DNA of 64,000 nucleotides from DAOUAM01 sp034433305 (lineage in GTDB: Bacteria; Chloroflexota; Dehalococcoidia; Lucifugimonadales; DAOUAM01): assembly GCA_034433305.1 (NCBI GenBank), contig DAOUAM010000063.1:96407-160406 (forward strand). Direction: 5' to 3'. Positions 1 through 8,607 of this stretch are shown here, piece after piece. The notes under the pieces are model-generated. The model saw nothing but the letters and a program-made list of their open reading frames with translations, did no database searches and was not told where the DNA came from. Numbering within the stretch: the stretch's first letter is position 1; the number at the start of each line of letters is the position of its first letter. A program made the position numbers and the translations under genes.

Positions 1-2
1 CC

Positions 3-686
3 ATCAACATAGACTTCCTGGTGTACCTGCGCGTCATTCCCACGGAGGCGCAGAAGTCGGTACTTGAGGTAGTGGACTACAGGAGCGCCGTAATCGGCAT
101 CGCCACCACCACGCTGCGCGCCGTGATAGGCAACCTGGCCCTGGATGACGTGCTGTCCCAGCGGGAGCGCATCAACGAGGAGCTGCGGCTGAGGCTGGAC
201 GAGGTGACTGAACGCTGGGGCATCAAGGTGACACAGGTGGAGATACGGGAGATTGAGCCGCCGCGGGAGGTCCAGGAGGCCATGAACCGGCAGATGTCCG
301 CCGAGCGCGTGCGCCGCGCCGTGGTCACCGAGGCCGAGGGCACGCGCCAGGCCAGCGTGACCGTGGCCGAGGGCGAGAAGCAGGCCGCCATCCTGCGAGC
401 CGAAGGCGCACGCCAGTCGGAGATACTGAAGGCCGAAGGCGACCGGCAGGCCGCCATGCTGCGGGCCGAGGGCTTCGCCACCGCCCTGGAGAAGATTTCC
501 AGCGCGGCCCGCAACATAGACTCCAACACCCTCAGCCTGCAGTACTTCGACACGCTGAAGCAGCTTGGCGCCAGCCAGTCCACCAAGTTCATATTCCCCA
601 TGGAGTTCACCACGCTGCTCAGCCCCTTCCTGGGCAAGACGGCCAACCGCACCGACGGCGGCAACAGCGCCCCCAGCAGCCAGTAG
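3..686 (+). CDS. SPFH/band 7 (stomatin/prohibitin-like) membrane protein, 5' end missing
   Basis: The reading frame is open from base 3, so the N-terminal membrane anchor and the start of the band 7 domain lie outside the window. The visible 227 residues begin inside the SPFH domain (a beta segment followed by VLEVVDYRSAV and TTLRAVIG, as in stomatins). Next comes the conserved WGIKVTQVEIREIEPP block, where cleavable stomatins have their Pro/Glu-rich helix. Then follows a long alanine/glutamate-rich coiled coil with repeating units such as AEGEKQAAILRAEGARQ. The tail (about residues 165-227) ends in a short hydrophilic stretch. Stomatin-like proteins form ring oligomers in the membrane and are often partnered by an NfeD protein, which would lie upstream here. 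The family assignment is firm; the physiological role is not known. Confidence 0.88.
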   Translation: MNIDFLVYLRVIPTEAQKSVLEVVDYRSAVIGIATTTLRAVIGNLALDDVLSQRERINEELRLRLDEVTERWGIKVTQVEIREIEPPREVQEAMNRQMSAERVRRAVVTEAEGTRQASVTVAEGEKQAAILRAEGARQSEILKAEGDRQAAMLRAEGFATALEKISSAARNIDSNTLSLQYFDTLKQLGASQSTKFIFPMEFTTLLSPFLGKTANRTDGGNSAPSSQ

Positions 687-752
687 TCCGTCACTGCCGA
701 GAAGGGGGCTACAGGTGGGCAAGCGATGCCTCAAAGCAGGAGTGACGCACTG

Positions 753-2660
753 CTAGAGGTATTCCTTGACCTTGCGGGCCAGGCTAAGGGTCATGCCGGG
801 CACGGCGGCGATATCTTCCAGCGATGCCTCGCGGAGCCGCTGCACCGAGCCGAAACGGCGGATGAGCATGCGCTTGCGCTTGGGGCCTATGCCTGGCACC
901 AGGTCTATGGCCGAGGCCACGCTGGCCCTGGAACGCCTCTGTCGGTGGAAGGTGATGGCGAACCTGTGGGCCTCGTCGCGGGCGCGCTGCACCAGGAACA
1001 GCCCCTGGGAGTTGCGCGGCAACACTATGGGTTCCGGCGTGTGGGGAACGAATAGCTCCTCGTTTTCCTTGGCGATGCTGGCCAGCGGCACGTCGTTGAC
1101 GCCAAGCTCCAGGAACACCTGGAGGGCCGCACCCAGGTGTCCCTTGCCGCCGTCTATCAGCACCAGGTCAGGCAGGATGCCCCAGGACTCGGCCTTGCCG
1201 CTGTCCTGCTGCCGGCCCTGGCCGGCCTGCCCATCATGGGCCGCGTCCTGGCCGTCCTCGCCGGAGGCGTGCCCGTTGACGGCGGCTGCCAGGCGCTTGA
1301 AGCGGCGGGCCAGGACCTCCCGCATCATGGAGTAGTCGTCCACGCCTTCCACGCTCTTGATCTTGAAGCGCCGGTAGTGGACGGGCTTCGGCTCGCCGTC
1401 CTCGAAGACCACCATGCTGCCCACGGCATTGGTGCCCTGGATGTTGGAGATGTCGTAGCATTCGATGCGCCTGGGGAGCCTGGGCAGGTCCAGCGCCTCG
1501 CGCAGCTCGGCCATGGCGGTGGCAAGCCTGCTGGAGTCCGCCTCCTGGCGGACTTTGAGTTGCTCCAGGCCCTGGGCGGCGTTCTCCGCCACCATCTGCA
1601 CCAGCTTGCGCCGGGCGCCTCGCTGGGGGCAGTGGACTGCCACGGCGCCCTTGCGCTTCTCCCTGAGCCACTGCTGTATGGCCTCAGCCTCCTCCAGGGG
1701 GTACTGCACCAGGATGCGGGGCGGCACATAGGGATTGGCACCATAGAACTGCTTCACGAAGGCCGTGAGTACCCTGGCAGGCTCATCGTCCTGGGTGCCC
1801 TCCATGGTGAAGTTGTCGCGGCCGATGAGCTTGCCCTGGCGGATGAAGAACACCTCCACCCAGGCCTCACGCTGTCCGGGCGCCAGGGCGATAACATCCA
1901 TGTCCTCGTCGCTAAGCTGGAGCACCTTCTGGCCCTCGTGGACCTTCTCGATGGCCCTGATCTGGTCCCGCAGCACGGCGGCCCGCTCGAACTCCAGCGC
2001 CTCGGCGGCCTCCGCCATCCTGTCCGCCAGCGCCCTGACCACCCTGTCGGTCCTGCCCTCCATGAACAGCACCACCTGGTCTACGACCTCGCGGTACTGC
2101 TCCTTGCTGACGGCGCCAATGCACGGCCCGACGCAGCGGTGCAGGTAGAAGTCCAGGCATGGGCGCGGGTCGGTGCCGGTGATGGCCTTGGTACACGACC
2201 TGTAGGGGAACAGCTTCTTGAGCAGCGCCAGCGTCTTGCGCACGCTGGTGGAGTTGGCGAATGGCCCGAAGTAGCGCGCCCCGTCCTGGAGGTCCACCCT
2301 GCGGGTGATGTATACCTGGGGAAAGTCCTCGGACAGGTCAATCTTGATGAAGGGGTAGCTCTTGTCGTCCTTGAGGCGGGCATTGTACGGCGGCCGGTGC
2401 CGCTTGATGAGGTTGGACTCCAGTATCAGGGCCTCCTGCTCCGACTCGGTGAGGATGTACTCGAAGTCGGTGACCTTGCCGACCATGGCCCTGGTCTTGG
2501 GTGGAAGCCCGGCGGGGCTGGCGAAGTAGGTGCGGAGCCGGTTGCGGAGGCTGGACGCCTTTCCGACGTAAAGCACATCCCCCGCCTCGTCGCGCATGAT
2601 ATAAACGCCCGGCCTTGTGGGCGTGGCCGCCAGACGCGCCGCGAACCTGCTCCGCTCCAT
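753..2660 (-). CDS. uvrC: Excinuclease ABC subunit C
   Basis: UvrC makes both incisions around bulky DNA lesions bound by UvrA/UvrB. In order the protein shows an N-terminal GIY-YIG nuclease (GVYIMRDEAGDVLYVGKA at about residue 18), a Cys-containing region near 155-175, a UVR motif (EALEFERAAVLRDQ, about 216), the RNase H-like second nuclease with DLVLIDGGKGHL, and a C-terminal helix-hairpin-helix pair. The length of 635 residues is normal. A low-complexity Gly/Gln/Asp-rich stretch at about residues 455-492 interrupts the RNase H-like domain just before its DGGKG motif; this is a lineage insertion and not a frameshift. The start has a GAGAGG ribosome site overlapping the stop region of the upstream small membrane-protein gene, so the two are co-transcribed. 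Confidence 0.97.
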   Translation of the reverse strand: MERSRFAARLAATPTRPGVYIMRDEAGDVLYVGKASSLRNRLRTYFASPAGLPPKTRAMVGKVTDFEYILTESEQEALILESNLIKRHRPPYNARLKDDKSYPFIKIDLSEDFPQVYITRRVDLQDGARYFGPFANSTSVRKTLALLKKLFPYRSCTKAITGTDPRPCLDFYLHRCVGPCIGAVSKEQYREVVDQVVLFMEGRTDRVVRALADRMAEAAEALEFERAAVLRDQIRAIEKVHEGQKVLQLSDEDMDVIALAPGQREAWVEVFFIRQGKLIGRDNFTMEGTQDDEPARVLTAFVKQFYGANPYVPPRILVQYPLEEAEAIQQWLREKRKGAVAVHCPQRGARRKLVQMVAENAAQGLEQLKVRQEADSSRLATAMAELREALDLPRLPRRIECYDISNIQGTNAVGSMVVFEDGEPKPVHYRRFKIKSVEGVDDYSMMREVLARRFKRLAAAVNGHASGEDGQDAAHDGQAGQGRQQDSGKAESWGILPDLVLIDGGKGHLGAALQVFLELGVNDVPLASIAKENEELFVPHTPEPIVLPRNSQGLFLVQRARDEAHRFAITFHRQRRSRASVASAIDLVPGIGPKRKRMLIRRFGSVQRLREASLEDIAAVPGMTLSLARKVKEYL

Positions 2661-2669
2661 GTCCTCTCG

Positions 2670-3029
2670 CTACCGTAGCACAAAACTGAGCGCCACCAGG
2701 ATGACCACCATCAGAGCAGCTATGACACCAATGTACCTGAGCTCGGCCCCCACGAAGTTGACAGAGGAGGCCTGCTCGGCTGTTACCCTGCGCCTGGCCC
2801 TTCGCACTGGCTGGGGCGCCTCTGGCGCTCGCTGGGCCTGGATGGGCTGGGGTTGGGGCTGAGGCTCCGGGGGCCTGGCCTCTGGCTCTGCCACGGTGGT
2901 GGTGGCCTGTGCCGTGGTCTCCGGAGGGGCTTGTGTGGACTCCGCCACCTGTGGCCTGCCTCTGGCACGCCGCTTCTTTCTGCTCAACTCCGCCTGCCTG
3001 GAGGCTACGCGGTGGGCTTTACCTGACAT
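2670..3029 (-). CDS. Small C-terminally anchored membrane protein
   Basis: This is a 119-residue protein of unknown function. It opens with a Lys/Arg-rich segment (SRKKRRARGR), continues with a Pro/Gln/Ala/Glu-rich disordered middle, has a second basic patch (RRARRRVTAEQ), and ends in one hydrophobic helix (YIGVIAALMVVILVALSFVL) with only an Arg after it. That is a tail-anchored or single-pass layout. The ATG was chosen because AGGAGG sits 7 nt upstream; an in-frame upstream ATG lacks such a site. The gene ends 9 nt before uvrC and is probably the first gene of that operon. The topology resembles small membrane proteins found beside repair or secretion genes in Chloroflexota, but I do not recognise the family. 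Confidence 0.75.
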   Translation of the reverse strand: MSGKAHRVASRQAELSRKKRRARGRPQVAESTQAPPETTAQATTTVAEPEARPPEPQPQPQPIQAQRAPEAPQPVRRARRRVTAEQASSVNFVGAELRYIGVIAALMVVILVALSFVLR

Positions 3030-3170
3030 TGTATTCCTCCTGAGATGCAAAGGATAATATGGGCCACACTGCCGGAGAGGGGCTGCGACAGGGGCGCCCA
3101 GGTGGAGCAGTACCTTTCTGCCGCCCTACCAGGTAGTTAAACCCAGACCACCCCGCCGAGACGTCCGGCA

Positions 3171-4115
3171 CTAGGCCGGCCGCCCTGAGCGGGGATGGGC
3201 CTTGTCGTACTCCTGCCTCACGTGCTCACCAGTCAGGTGGGTATAGATCTGGGTGGTGGTGATGCTGGCGTGGCCCAGGAGTTCCTGGACGTGCCTGAGT
3301 GGGGCACCCCCTCGCAGCATGTGCGTGGCAAAGCTATGCCGCAGCGTGTGCGGAGTGATGGTGCTCTTGATGCCTGCCCGCCTGGCGTGGCCCTTGAGTA
3401 TCAGCCAGAAGCCCTGGCGAGTCAGCCTTTCGCCACGCCGGTTGAGGAACACCGCATGTCCAGATCGCCTGGACTTGACCAGGGGCCTGACGTGGGCCAT
3501 GTAGTCTCTGAGGGCATCTATGGCCTGCTGATGAATGGGGATAGCCCGCTCCTTGGCGCCCTTGCCGAAGCACCGCACCACACCGTGCTCCAGGTCCACG
3601 TCCTCCACATTAAGGGAGACCAGCTCGCTGACGCGCATGCCAGTGGCATACAGCAGCTCCAGCATGGCCTGGTCCCTGCGGGCCTCTGGCGTGTCGCCCC
3701 GCGAGGCCGTAGCCAGCAGTTTTTCCACCTCCTCCACGGTAAGAGTCTTGGGCAGGGAGCGTCCCACCCGTGGCGAACTCAAGTCGTCCGTGGGGTCCTT
3801 GCTTATGACGCCTTCACTGGCGAGAAAGCCAAACAGCGACCGGACAGCGGCCACTTTGCGGGCACGAGTCTTGGCCGAGTAGCCCAACTCGTGAAGGTGC
3901 AAGACATATGCCGACAGGGCGCGCTGGTCCACCTGCTCCCAGCCGGGGCCAGTCCCGTCCTGCCCCTGCGACGCCAGGTAGTCGGCAAGCTGGTACAGGT
4001 CATTGCGGTACGCAGACAGCGTGTGGTGCGACACCCCGCGCTCCACGGTCATGAAGCTCAGGAAGCCATCAATATCGTGTTTGAGCCGGTCTGCTTTCGC
4101 TGGCGCGTCCTGCAT
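3171..4115 (-). CDS. xerD: Tyrosine site-specific recombinase, XerC/XerD family
   Basis: The protein of 314 residues has a SAM-like core-binding N-terminal domain (SFMTVERGVSHHTLSAY) and a C-terminal catalytic domain. The catalytic set is visible: Arg in TGMRVSELVSL, Lys in CFGKGAKERAIPIH, HTLRHSFATHML, the second His in LLGHASITTTQ, and the nucleophilic Tyr in IYTHLT. Length and motifs fit the chromosomal XerC/D enzymes that resolve chromosome dimers at dif. Nothing nearby looks like an integron or phage, so a housekeeping role is more likely than a mobile-element role. XerC and XerD cannot be separated by eye. The ATG follows a GAAG ribosome site. Confidence 0.92.
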   Translation of the reverse strand: MQDAPAKADRLKHDIDGFLSFMTVERGVSHHTLSAYRNDLYQLADYLASQGQDGTGPGWEQVDQRALSAYVLHLHELGYSAKTRARKVAAVRSLFGFLASEGVISKDPTDDLSSPRVGRSLPKTLTVEEVEKLLATASRGDTPEARRDQAMLELLYATGMRVSELVSLNVEDVDLEHGVVRCFGKGAKERAIPIHQQAIDALRDYMAHVRPLVKSRRSGHAVFLNRRGERLTRQGFWLILKGHARRAGIKSTITPHTLRHSFATHMLRGGAPLRHVQELLGHASITTTQIYTHLTGEHVRQEYDKAHPRSGRPA

Positions 4116-4434
4116 GGCAACTTCATTTTATCATACGAATGTGCCACCTGCCGGGATGGCTTTGGACTGACGGCAATACAGGACTGACAGGGGTACAAGG
4201 TGCCATGTGCGCATCGGGGCTACAATCTTGAGGCGCGGGCGGTCCTTCCACCAGCCCTGCCTTACGGTACCGCCCGCAAAGCATACAGTCGGTGAGTGGA
4301 AGGCCGCTGACATCGGCAGGCACAGCTTCCGCCGCCACCGCTTGCCTTGACAGTGGAGTACGGCCCGGCTAAATTAGAGGCGGCGGCCAGGCCGCTTGTG
4401 GTGCAGTCCAACTATCAAACGGACTTCGAGCTAA
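4116..4434. other. Intergenic region between divergent xerD and lgt
   Basis: 319 bases carry no credible gene; the short minus-strand frames here have no ribosome site and no recognisable protein. The region holds a good sigma-70-type promoter for lgt near its right end (listed separately), and the xerD promoter is presumably at its left end, where the sequence is AT-richer (around 4128-4140). Confidence 0.6.
4347..4375 (+). promoter_or_regulatory. Sigma-70-type promoter for lgt
   Basis: A perfect -35 TTGACA (4347-4352) is followed after exactly 17 bases by TAAATT (4370-4375), a good -10. Transcription would start near 4382, giving a leader of about 50 nt before the lgt ATG at 4435. Confidence 0.72.
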
Positions 4435-5295
4435 ATGATTGAGATAGATATAGGCCCAAACCTGGTCTCAGTGGGAACGTTCGTAATAAGCTGGCACGGC
4501 TTCTTTAGCTTCATTGCCGTGGCCACGGCCGTGTACCTGGTGGGGAGATGGGCGCCGCTGAGGGGCGTGGACCCCGACGCTATATACTCCATCGCCATAT
4601 GGGCCATCATTGGCGGCGTGCTGGGTGCGCGGCTGGTGCACGTCATAGACAACTGGAGCTTCTACTCGGCCAACCCGGGCCAGATACTGGCCGTCTGGGG
4701 CGGCGGCATCGGCCTGTGGGGCGGCATCCTGGGCGGCTTCATTGGCGGGGCCATAGCCGCGCTGGTCATGAAGCAGCCCATAGGCACCATCGCCGACCTC
4801 ACGGCGCCGGCCATGCTCTTCGTCCAGACCATAGGCCGCATCGGCGATATCATCAACGGCGAGCACTGCGCCAGGGCCACTGACTTCTTCCTGGGGTTCA
4901 AGTGGACGAGTCCCGTCAGCGACGCCCGGCTGTGCGGCAACGGCGTCGGCGTGGCGGTGCACCCGGTCATAGCCTACGAGATGGCCTGGAACATGCTGGC
5001 CCTGGCCGTCATCTGGAACCTGCGCGGCAGGCTCAGGCCCGACGGTATGCTCTTCGCGCTGTACCTGGCGCTGTACGCCACCGGGCGCTTCCTCATCACG
5101 TTCCTCAGGGAGGACAAGGTCTGGGCGCTGGGCCTGCAGGAGGCCCAGTTCATTGCACTGCTGGTGCTGGCCATCAGCGTGCCCCTGCTGGCCTGGAAGG
5201 CGCGGCTCACCCACAGGGTGGAGCTGGTGCCCGTGCCCATACTGCCGCGCGGCACCCGCGCCGAGCGTCGCCGCCGCCTGCGGGCGCAAAAGTAG
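4435..5295 (+). CDS. lgt: Phosphatidylglycerol--prolipoprotein diacylglyceryl transferase
   Basis: Lgt transfers diacylglycerol from phosphatidylglycerol to the lipobox cysteine of prolipoproteins in the cytoplasmic membrane. The 286-residue protein has seven hydrophobic segments, the ISWHGFF start, the glycine-rich loop VWGGGIGLWGGILGG and the family signature around IGRIGDIINGEHC. Two positions differ from the E. coli enzyme: the signature Asn (GRxGN) is Asp here, and the loop His (SFHGG) is Trp. The Trp variant is, to my knowledge, also seen in Actinobacteria-type Lgt, so the enzyme is probably active. The C-terminus carries a basic tail (RRRRLRAQK). A lipobox protein later in the window (52524-52886) is a plausible substrate. 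Confidence 0.95.
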   Translation: MIEIDIGPNLVSVGTFVISWHGFFSFIAVATAVYLVGRWAPLRGVDPDAIYSIAIWAIIGGVLGARLVHVIDNWSFYSANPGQILAVWGGGIGLWGGILGGFIGGAIAALVMKQPIGTIADLTAPAMLFVQTIGRIGDIINGEHCARATDFFLGFKWTSPVSDARLCGNGVGVAVHPVIAYEMAWNMLALAVIWNLRGRLRPDGMLFALYLALYATGRFLITFLREDKVWALGLQEAQFIALLVLAISVPLLAWKARLTHRVELVPVPILPRGTRAERRRRLRAQK

Positions 5296-5311
5296 GCTGA
5301 CCTCGCCCCCT

Positions 5312-5325
5312 GTACACGCGTGTAC
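5312..5325. repeat. Perfect 14-bp palindrome GTACACGCGTGTAC
   Basis: A 14-bp self-complementary sequence lies 16 bases after the lgt stop codon. It has no loop and no T-tract, so it is a poor terminator and more like a protein-binding site. Function unknown. Confidence 0.4.
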
Positions 5326-5424
5326 TGGCCAGACACCTCCGTAACGCCGACGCATACAGACCTGTGGAACACCTGGCAGGGCGCAGGGTACACAAGGGCA
5401 TAAGGCCGCTGCAAAGGTCAGCAT

Positions 5425-5498
5425 GCCCCCTTCCTGGCCTTCACCCAAAGGGGGAAGGGACTGTTCTCGCCCCCTCTGGGGGAGAGTCAGAGAGGGGC
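5425..5498 (+). repeat. Two-hairpin dispersed repeat, copy 1
   Basis: The copy contains two short C5/G5 hairpins separated by GGGACTGTTCTCG and ends AGAGTCAGAGAGGGGC. It sits 6 bases past the recJ stop codon, so on the minus strand it may serve as the recJ terminator. Five further copies occur in this window. Confidence 0.8.
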
Positions 5499-5504
5499 CA
5501 TAGC

Positions 5505-7229
5505 TCAGCCGACGCTGTGCCCCGATACACCGGGGGTGAGGTCCCCCGAGGCTGGCTGGAAGTCCAGCACCGTGAGCTGGAGCCTGGGCCGTCCATTCCA
5601 GGAGTCCAGGCCCACCGAATAGACCAGGTCCACACGCTCCCGCGCCAGGCCGGCCCTGCTGCCCTGGTTGAAGGCGATGGCATCCCAGATGACCCCGCCC
5701 TGGCTGACCTTCAGCTTGAGGTGCTGGCCGCTGCGCCCCACCAGGCGGGCGCTGACCACGCGGGCCTTGCGCGTCAGGAACGCTGGCACCGGGTTGTCCT
5801 CGCCGAAAGGCTCCAGCGACTGGATGAAGTCCAGGTTGGCGCCGGCCACCAGGGACGGCGAGACCTCGCAGTCAATGTTGACACAGGGCTTCAGGTCCAT
5901 CCCGGCCAGGGCCTCCTCGGCGGTGGCCCTCAGCTCTCGCTCCAGTTCAGGCAGGTGATGGGTAGGAATGGTGAAGCCGGCCGCCCTGGGATGGCCGCCG
6001 TGCTGGAGGAACAGCCTCCGGCTCTTCCTCAGCGCCTCCACGATGTTGAACTCGGGGATGCTCCTGGCGCTGGCCCGGCTGACCTCGTCGCCCAGGGAGA
6101 CCGCCACCGCTGGGCGGCAGTAGGCGTCCACCAGCTTGTTGGCAATGAGGCCCAGGATGCCCGGCAGCCAGTCCCGGTGCTTGACCATGACCATGGCCGG
6201 CACGGAGCCATTGGACTGCGCCTCGACCTGCTGCATCGCCTCCCGAACGCCCTGCTCGGTGAGGCGCTGGCGCTCCAGGTTCTTGCCCTCCAGCTCCTCG
6301 GCGATGGCCGCTGCCGTCTCGGGCGTGGTGGCCGTGAGGAGGTTGAGGCTCAGGATGGCGTGGTCCAGCCTGCCGGCCACGTTCAGCCTGGGTATCAGCC
6401 CGAAGGACAGCGCCTCGGTGTCCAGACTGCCCGGCCTGAAGCCCGCGCGGGAGATGAGCGCCATCAGCCCCGGGTGCTGGGTCTGGTTCAGCAACTCGAT
6501 GCCGCGCTTGACCAGGTAGCGGTTCTCGCCCGAAAGGGTGCCCACGTCGGCGACGGTGCCCAGCGCCGCCAGCTCCAGCAGGTAGTCCGGGCAGGGGTAG
6601 CCCATGGCCTCGTAGAGCGCCTGGGCCAGCTTGTAGGCCAGCCCCGCGCCGGTCAGGCCGCCGTAGGGGTAGGCCGAGTCCGGGCGCCTGGGGTTGATGA
6701 GGGCCGACGCCTTTGGCAGATGGGACGTGATGCTGTGGTGGTCGGTGATGATGGTGTCCATGCCCAGGGACGCCGCCAGGTCCACCTCGGCGATGGAGGT
6801 GGTGCCGCAGTCCACCGTCACCAGCACCGACACGCCCTGCTCCCGCAGGAACGCGACCGCCTCCCGGTTCAGGCCGTGGCCTTCGTCCACCCTGTCAGGG
6901 AGGACGGGTATGACTGGCGCGCCCAGGTCACGGAGGGCGCGCACCAGCAGCGCCGTGCCCGTCACGCCGTCGGTATCGAAGTCGCCAAAGATGCCGATGG
7001 CCTCGCCCGCACGCAGGGCCTTGCGCAGCCTGGCGACCGCCCGGTCCATGTCGGGCAGCAGCATGGGGTCGTTGAGCAGGCGGGAGTCGGCGGCCAGGTA
7101 CGGCTCCACCTCGGCCCGCGTCCTGATGCCCCGGTTGTACAGCAGCCGGGCGCGAAAGGGCGGCTGCCCCAGGGCCCTGTCGAACCCTGGAGGGGGCGGA
7201 GGCAGCATGCGCCAGGTCTTGGCAGTCAT
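5505..7229 (-). CDS. recJ: Single-stranded-DNA-specific 5'-3' exonuclease
   Basis: RecJ degrades single-stranded DNA 5' to 3' in recombination and mismatch repair. The 574-residue protein has the DHH phosphoesterase core with IFGDFDTDGVTG (the usual second Asp-x-Asp motif), VTVDCGTT, TDHHSI (the DHH triad) and NPRRPDSAYP. It continues with the LTGAGLAYKL block, the DHHA1 motif HGGHPRAAGFTI near residue 405, and a C-terminal OB-like domain. All metal-binding motifs are intact and the length is normal. It is flanked on both sides by copies of the two-hairpin repeat. The gene lies downstream of fabF in the same direction, but the repeat between them suggests separate transcription or an attenuated read-through. 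Confidence 0.96.
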   Translation of the reverse strand: MTAKTWRMLPPPPPGFDRALGQPPFRARLLYNRGIRTRAEVEPYLAADSRLLNDPMLLPDMDRAVARLRKALRAGEAIGIFGDFDTDGVTGTALLVRALRDLGAPVIPVLPDRVDEGHGLNREAVAFLREQGVSVLVTVDCGTTSIAEVDLAASLGMDTIITDHHSITSHLPKASALINPRRPDSAYPYGGLTGAGLAYKLAQALYEAMGYPCPDYLLELAALGTVADVGTLSGENRYLVKRGIELLNQTQHPGLMALISRAGFRPGSLDTEALSFGLIPRLNVAGRLDHAILSLNLLTATTPETAAAIAEELEGKNLERQRLTEQGVREAMQQVEAQSNGSVPAMVMVKHRDWLPGILGLIANKLVDAYCRPAVAVSLGDEVSRASARSIPEFNIVEALRKSRRLFLQHGGHPRAAGFTIPTHHLPELERELRATAEEALAGMDLKPCVNIDCEVSPSLVAGANLDFIQSLEPFGEDNPVPAFLTRKARVVSARLVGRSGQHLKLKVSQGGVIWDAIAFNQGSRAGLARERVDLVYSVGLDSWNGRPRLQLTVLDFQPASGDLTPGVSGHSVG

Positions 7230-7240
7230 ATCGGTATCCT

Positions 7241-7340
7241 GCCCCCTTCTCCTCGACAGGCTCGGGGCAGGCCCTGGCCTTCCCCCACAGGGGGCAGGGA
7301 GTGTCCTCGCCCCCTCTGGGGGAGAGCTAGAGAGAGGGCA
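7241..7340 (+). repeat. Two-hairpin dispersed repeat, copy 2, with extra 25-bp module
   Basis: This is the same repeat as copy 1. The left part is extended by CTCGACAGGCTCGGGGCAGG (around 7252-7271) inserted before CCTGGCCTTCCCCC. It fills almost all of the gap between the recJ start and the fabF stop. Confidence 0.8.
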
Positions 7341-7365
7341 ATCGTTGGCATCTCAGGCCACCTGC

Positions 7366-8607
7366 TCAAGGCTCGAAGGCCTGGAATACAAGAGTCGTGT
7401 TGTGTCCGCCGAAGCCGAAGGAGTTGCTCAGGGCCGTCCTTATCCTGCCACGGCGCGGCAGGTAAGGGGTGTAGTCCAGGTCGCAGTCGGGGTCGGGGTA
7501 GTCCAGGTTGATGGTGGGAGGCAGCGCCCAGTTGCTGATGGCCAGGACGCAGATGGCCGCCTCCAGCGCGCCGCTGGCGCCCAGCAGGTGCCCCGTCATG
7601 GACTTGGTGGAGCTTATGGGTATCTTGTAGGCCTCCTCGCCAAAGACGGCCTTCATGGCCAGCGTCTCGCACTTGTCGTTCAGCGGCGTGGAGGTCCCGT
7701 GGGCGTTGATGTAGTCAATCTCGTAGGGCTTGAGGCCCGCCGACTTGAGGGCCAGCCGCATGGCCCTGGCGCCGCCCTCGCCGTCGGGCGCGGGCTGGGT
7801 GATGTGGTAGGCGTCGGAGGTGGCGCCGTAGCCCACCATCTCGGCGATGGGCGTGGCGTTGCGCCGCACCGCGCTGTCTATGCTCTCCATGACCAGCACC
7901 GCGGCGCCCTCGCCCAGCACGAAGCCGTCCCGCTGGGCATCAAAGGGCCGGGACGCCTTCTGCGGCTCCTGGTTGCGTTTTGACAGGGCCTGGCAGGCGT
8001 TGAACCCGGCGACGCCGATGGGGCATATGGCGGCTTCGGCGCCTCCAGCGATAACGATGTCCGCATCCCCACGGCGGATCAGCTCGAAGGCCTGGCCGAT
8101 GGCGTCGGCGCCGCTGGCGCAGGCCGAGACGGTGCAGAAGTTAGGCCCCTTGGCGCCCAGCGCCATGGACACCTGGCCCGCCGCCATGTCCGGGAGCATC
8201 ATAGGGACAAGGAAGGGGCTGACCCGCGAAGGCCCTTTGGCCTGGAGGACGCCCACCTGCTCCGACAGCGTTATGATGCCCCCGATGCCGCTGGAGACCA
8301 TCACCGAGACCTTCTCGCAGTTGCTGGCGTCTATCTTCAGGTGGGCCTGCTCCACGGCCTCCTGGGCGGCCACCACCGCAAGCTGGACGAACCTGTCCAT
8401 GCGGCGGGCGTCCTTCTTGCCGAAGTGGGCGACGGGATCGAAGCCCTTGACCTCGGCGGCGATGGTAGTCTCCAGCCCATCAGGGTCGAACAGGGTGATG
8501 CGGTCCACTCCCGACTTGCCGGCCAGCAGGCTGTTCCAGGTAGTCTGGCGGTCCAGCCCCACGGGGCTGATGATGCCGATGCCGGTAACTACTACGCGGT
8601 TATTCAT
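7366..8607 (-). CDS. fabF: Beta-ketoacyl-[acyl-carrier-protein] synthase II
   Basis: FabF elongates acyl-ACP by Claisen condensation with malonyl-ACP. The 413-residue protein begins MNNRVVVTGIGIISPVG. It has the nucleophilic Cys in TVSACASGADAIG, the first catalytic His in INAHGTSTPLND and the second in SSTKSMTGHLLGASG, and ends with SNSFGFGGHNTT. The start was placed at this ATG because the family begins with this VVTGIG strand; an in-frame upstream ATG adds 14 unrelated residues. No acyl carrier protein or other fab genes are adjacent, so it stands alone here. A FabB-type KS I is possible but the architecture fits KS II better. Confidence 0.96.
   Translation of the reverse strand: MNNRVVVTGIGIISPVGLDRQTTWNSLLAGKSGVDRITLFDPDGLETTIAAEVKGFDPVAHFGKKDARRMDRFVQLAVVAAQEAVEQAHLKIDASNCEKVSVMVSSGIGGIITLSEQVGVLQAKGPSRVSPFLVPMMLPDMAAGQVSMALGAKGPNFCTVSACASGADAIGQAFELIRRGDADIVIAGGAEAAICPIGVAGFNACQALSKRNQEPQKASRPFDAQRDGFVLGEGAAVLVMESIDSAVRRNATPIAEMVGYGATSDAYHITQPAPDGEGGARAMRLALKSAGLKPYEIDYINAHGTSTPLNDKCETLAMKAVFGEEAYKIPISSTKSMTGHLLGASGALEAAICVLAISNWALPPTINLDYPDPDCDLDYTPYLPRRGRIRTALSNSFGFGGHNTTLVFQAFEP

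Noticed and set aside
1137..2678. Long plus-strand open frame of 513 codons
   Set aside because: It is opposite uvrC. The translation is His/Gly/Leu/Val-rich without domain features, as expected for the complementary strand of a GC-rich gene.
3171..4115. Integron or phage integrase
   Set aside because: No attI/attC sites, cassettes or phage genes around it; length and motifs fit a chromosomal Xer recombinase.
5364..7511. 715-codon plus-strand frame
   Set aside because: Antisense of recJ and its flanking repeats; no ribosome site and no protein-like pattern.
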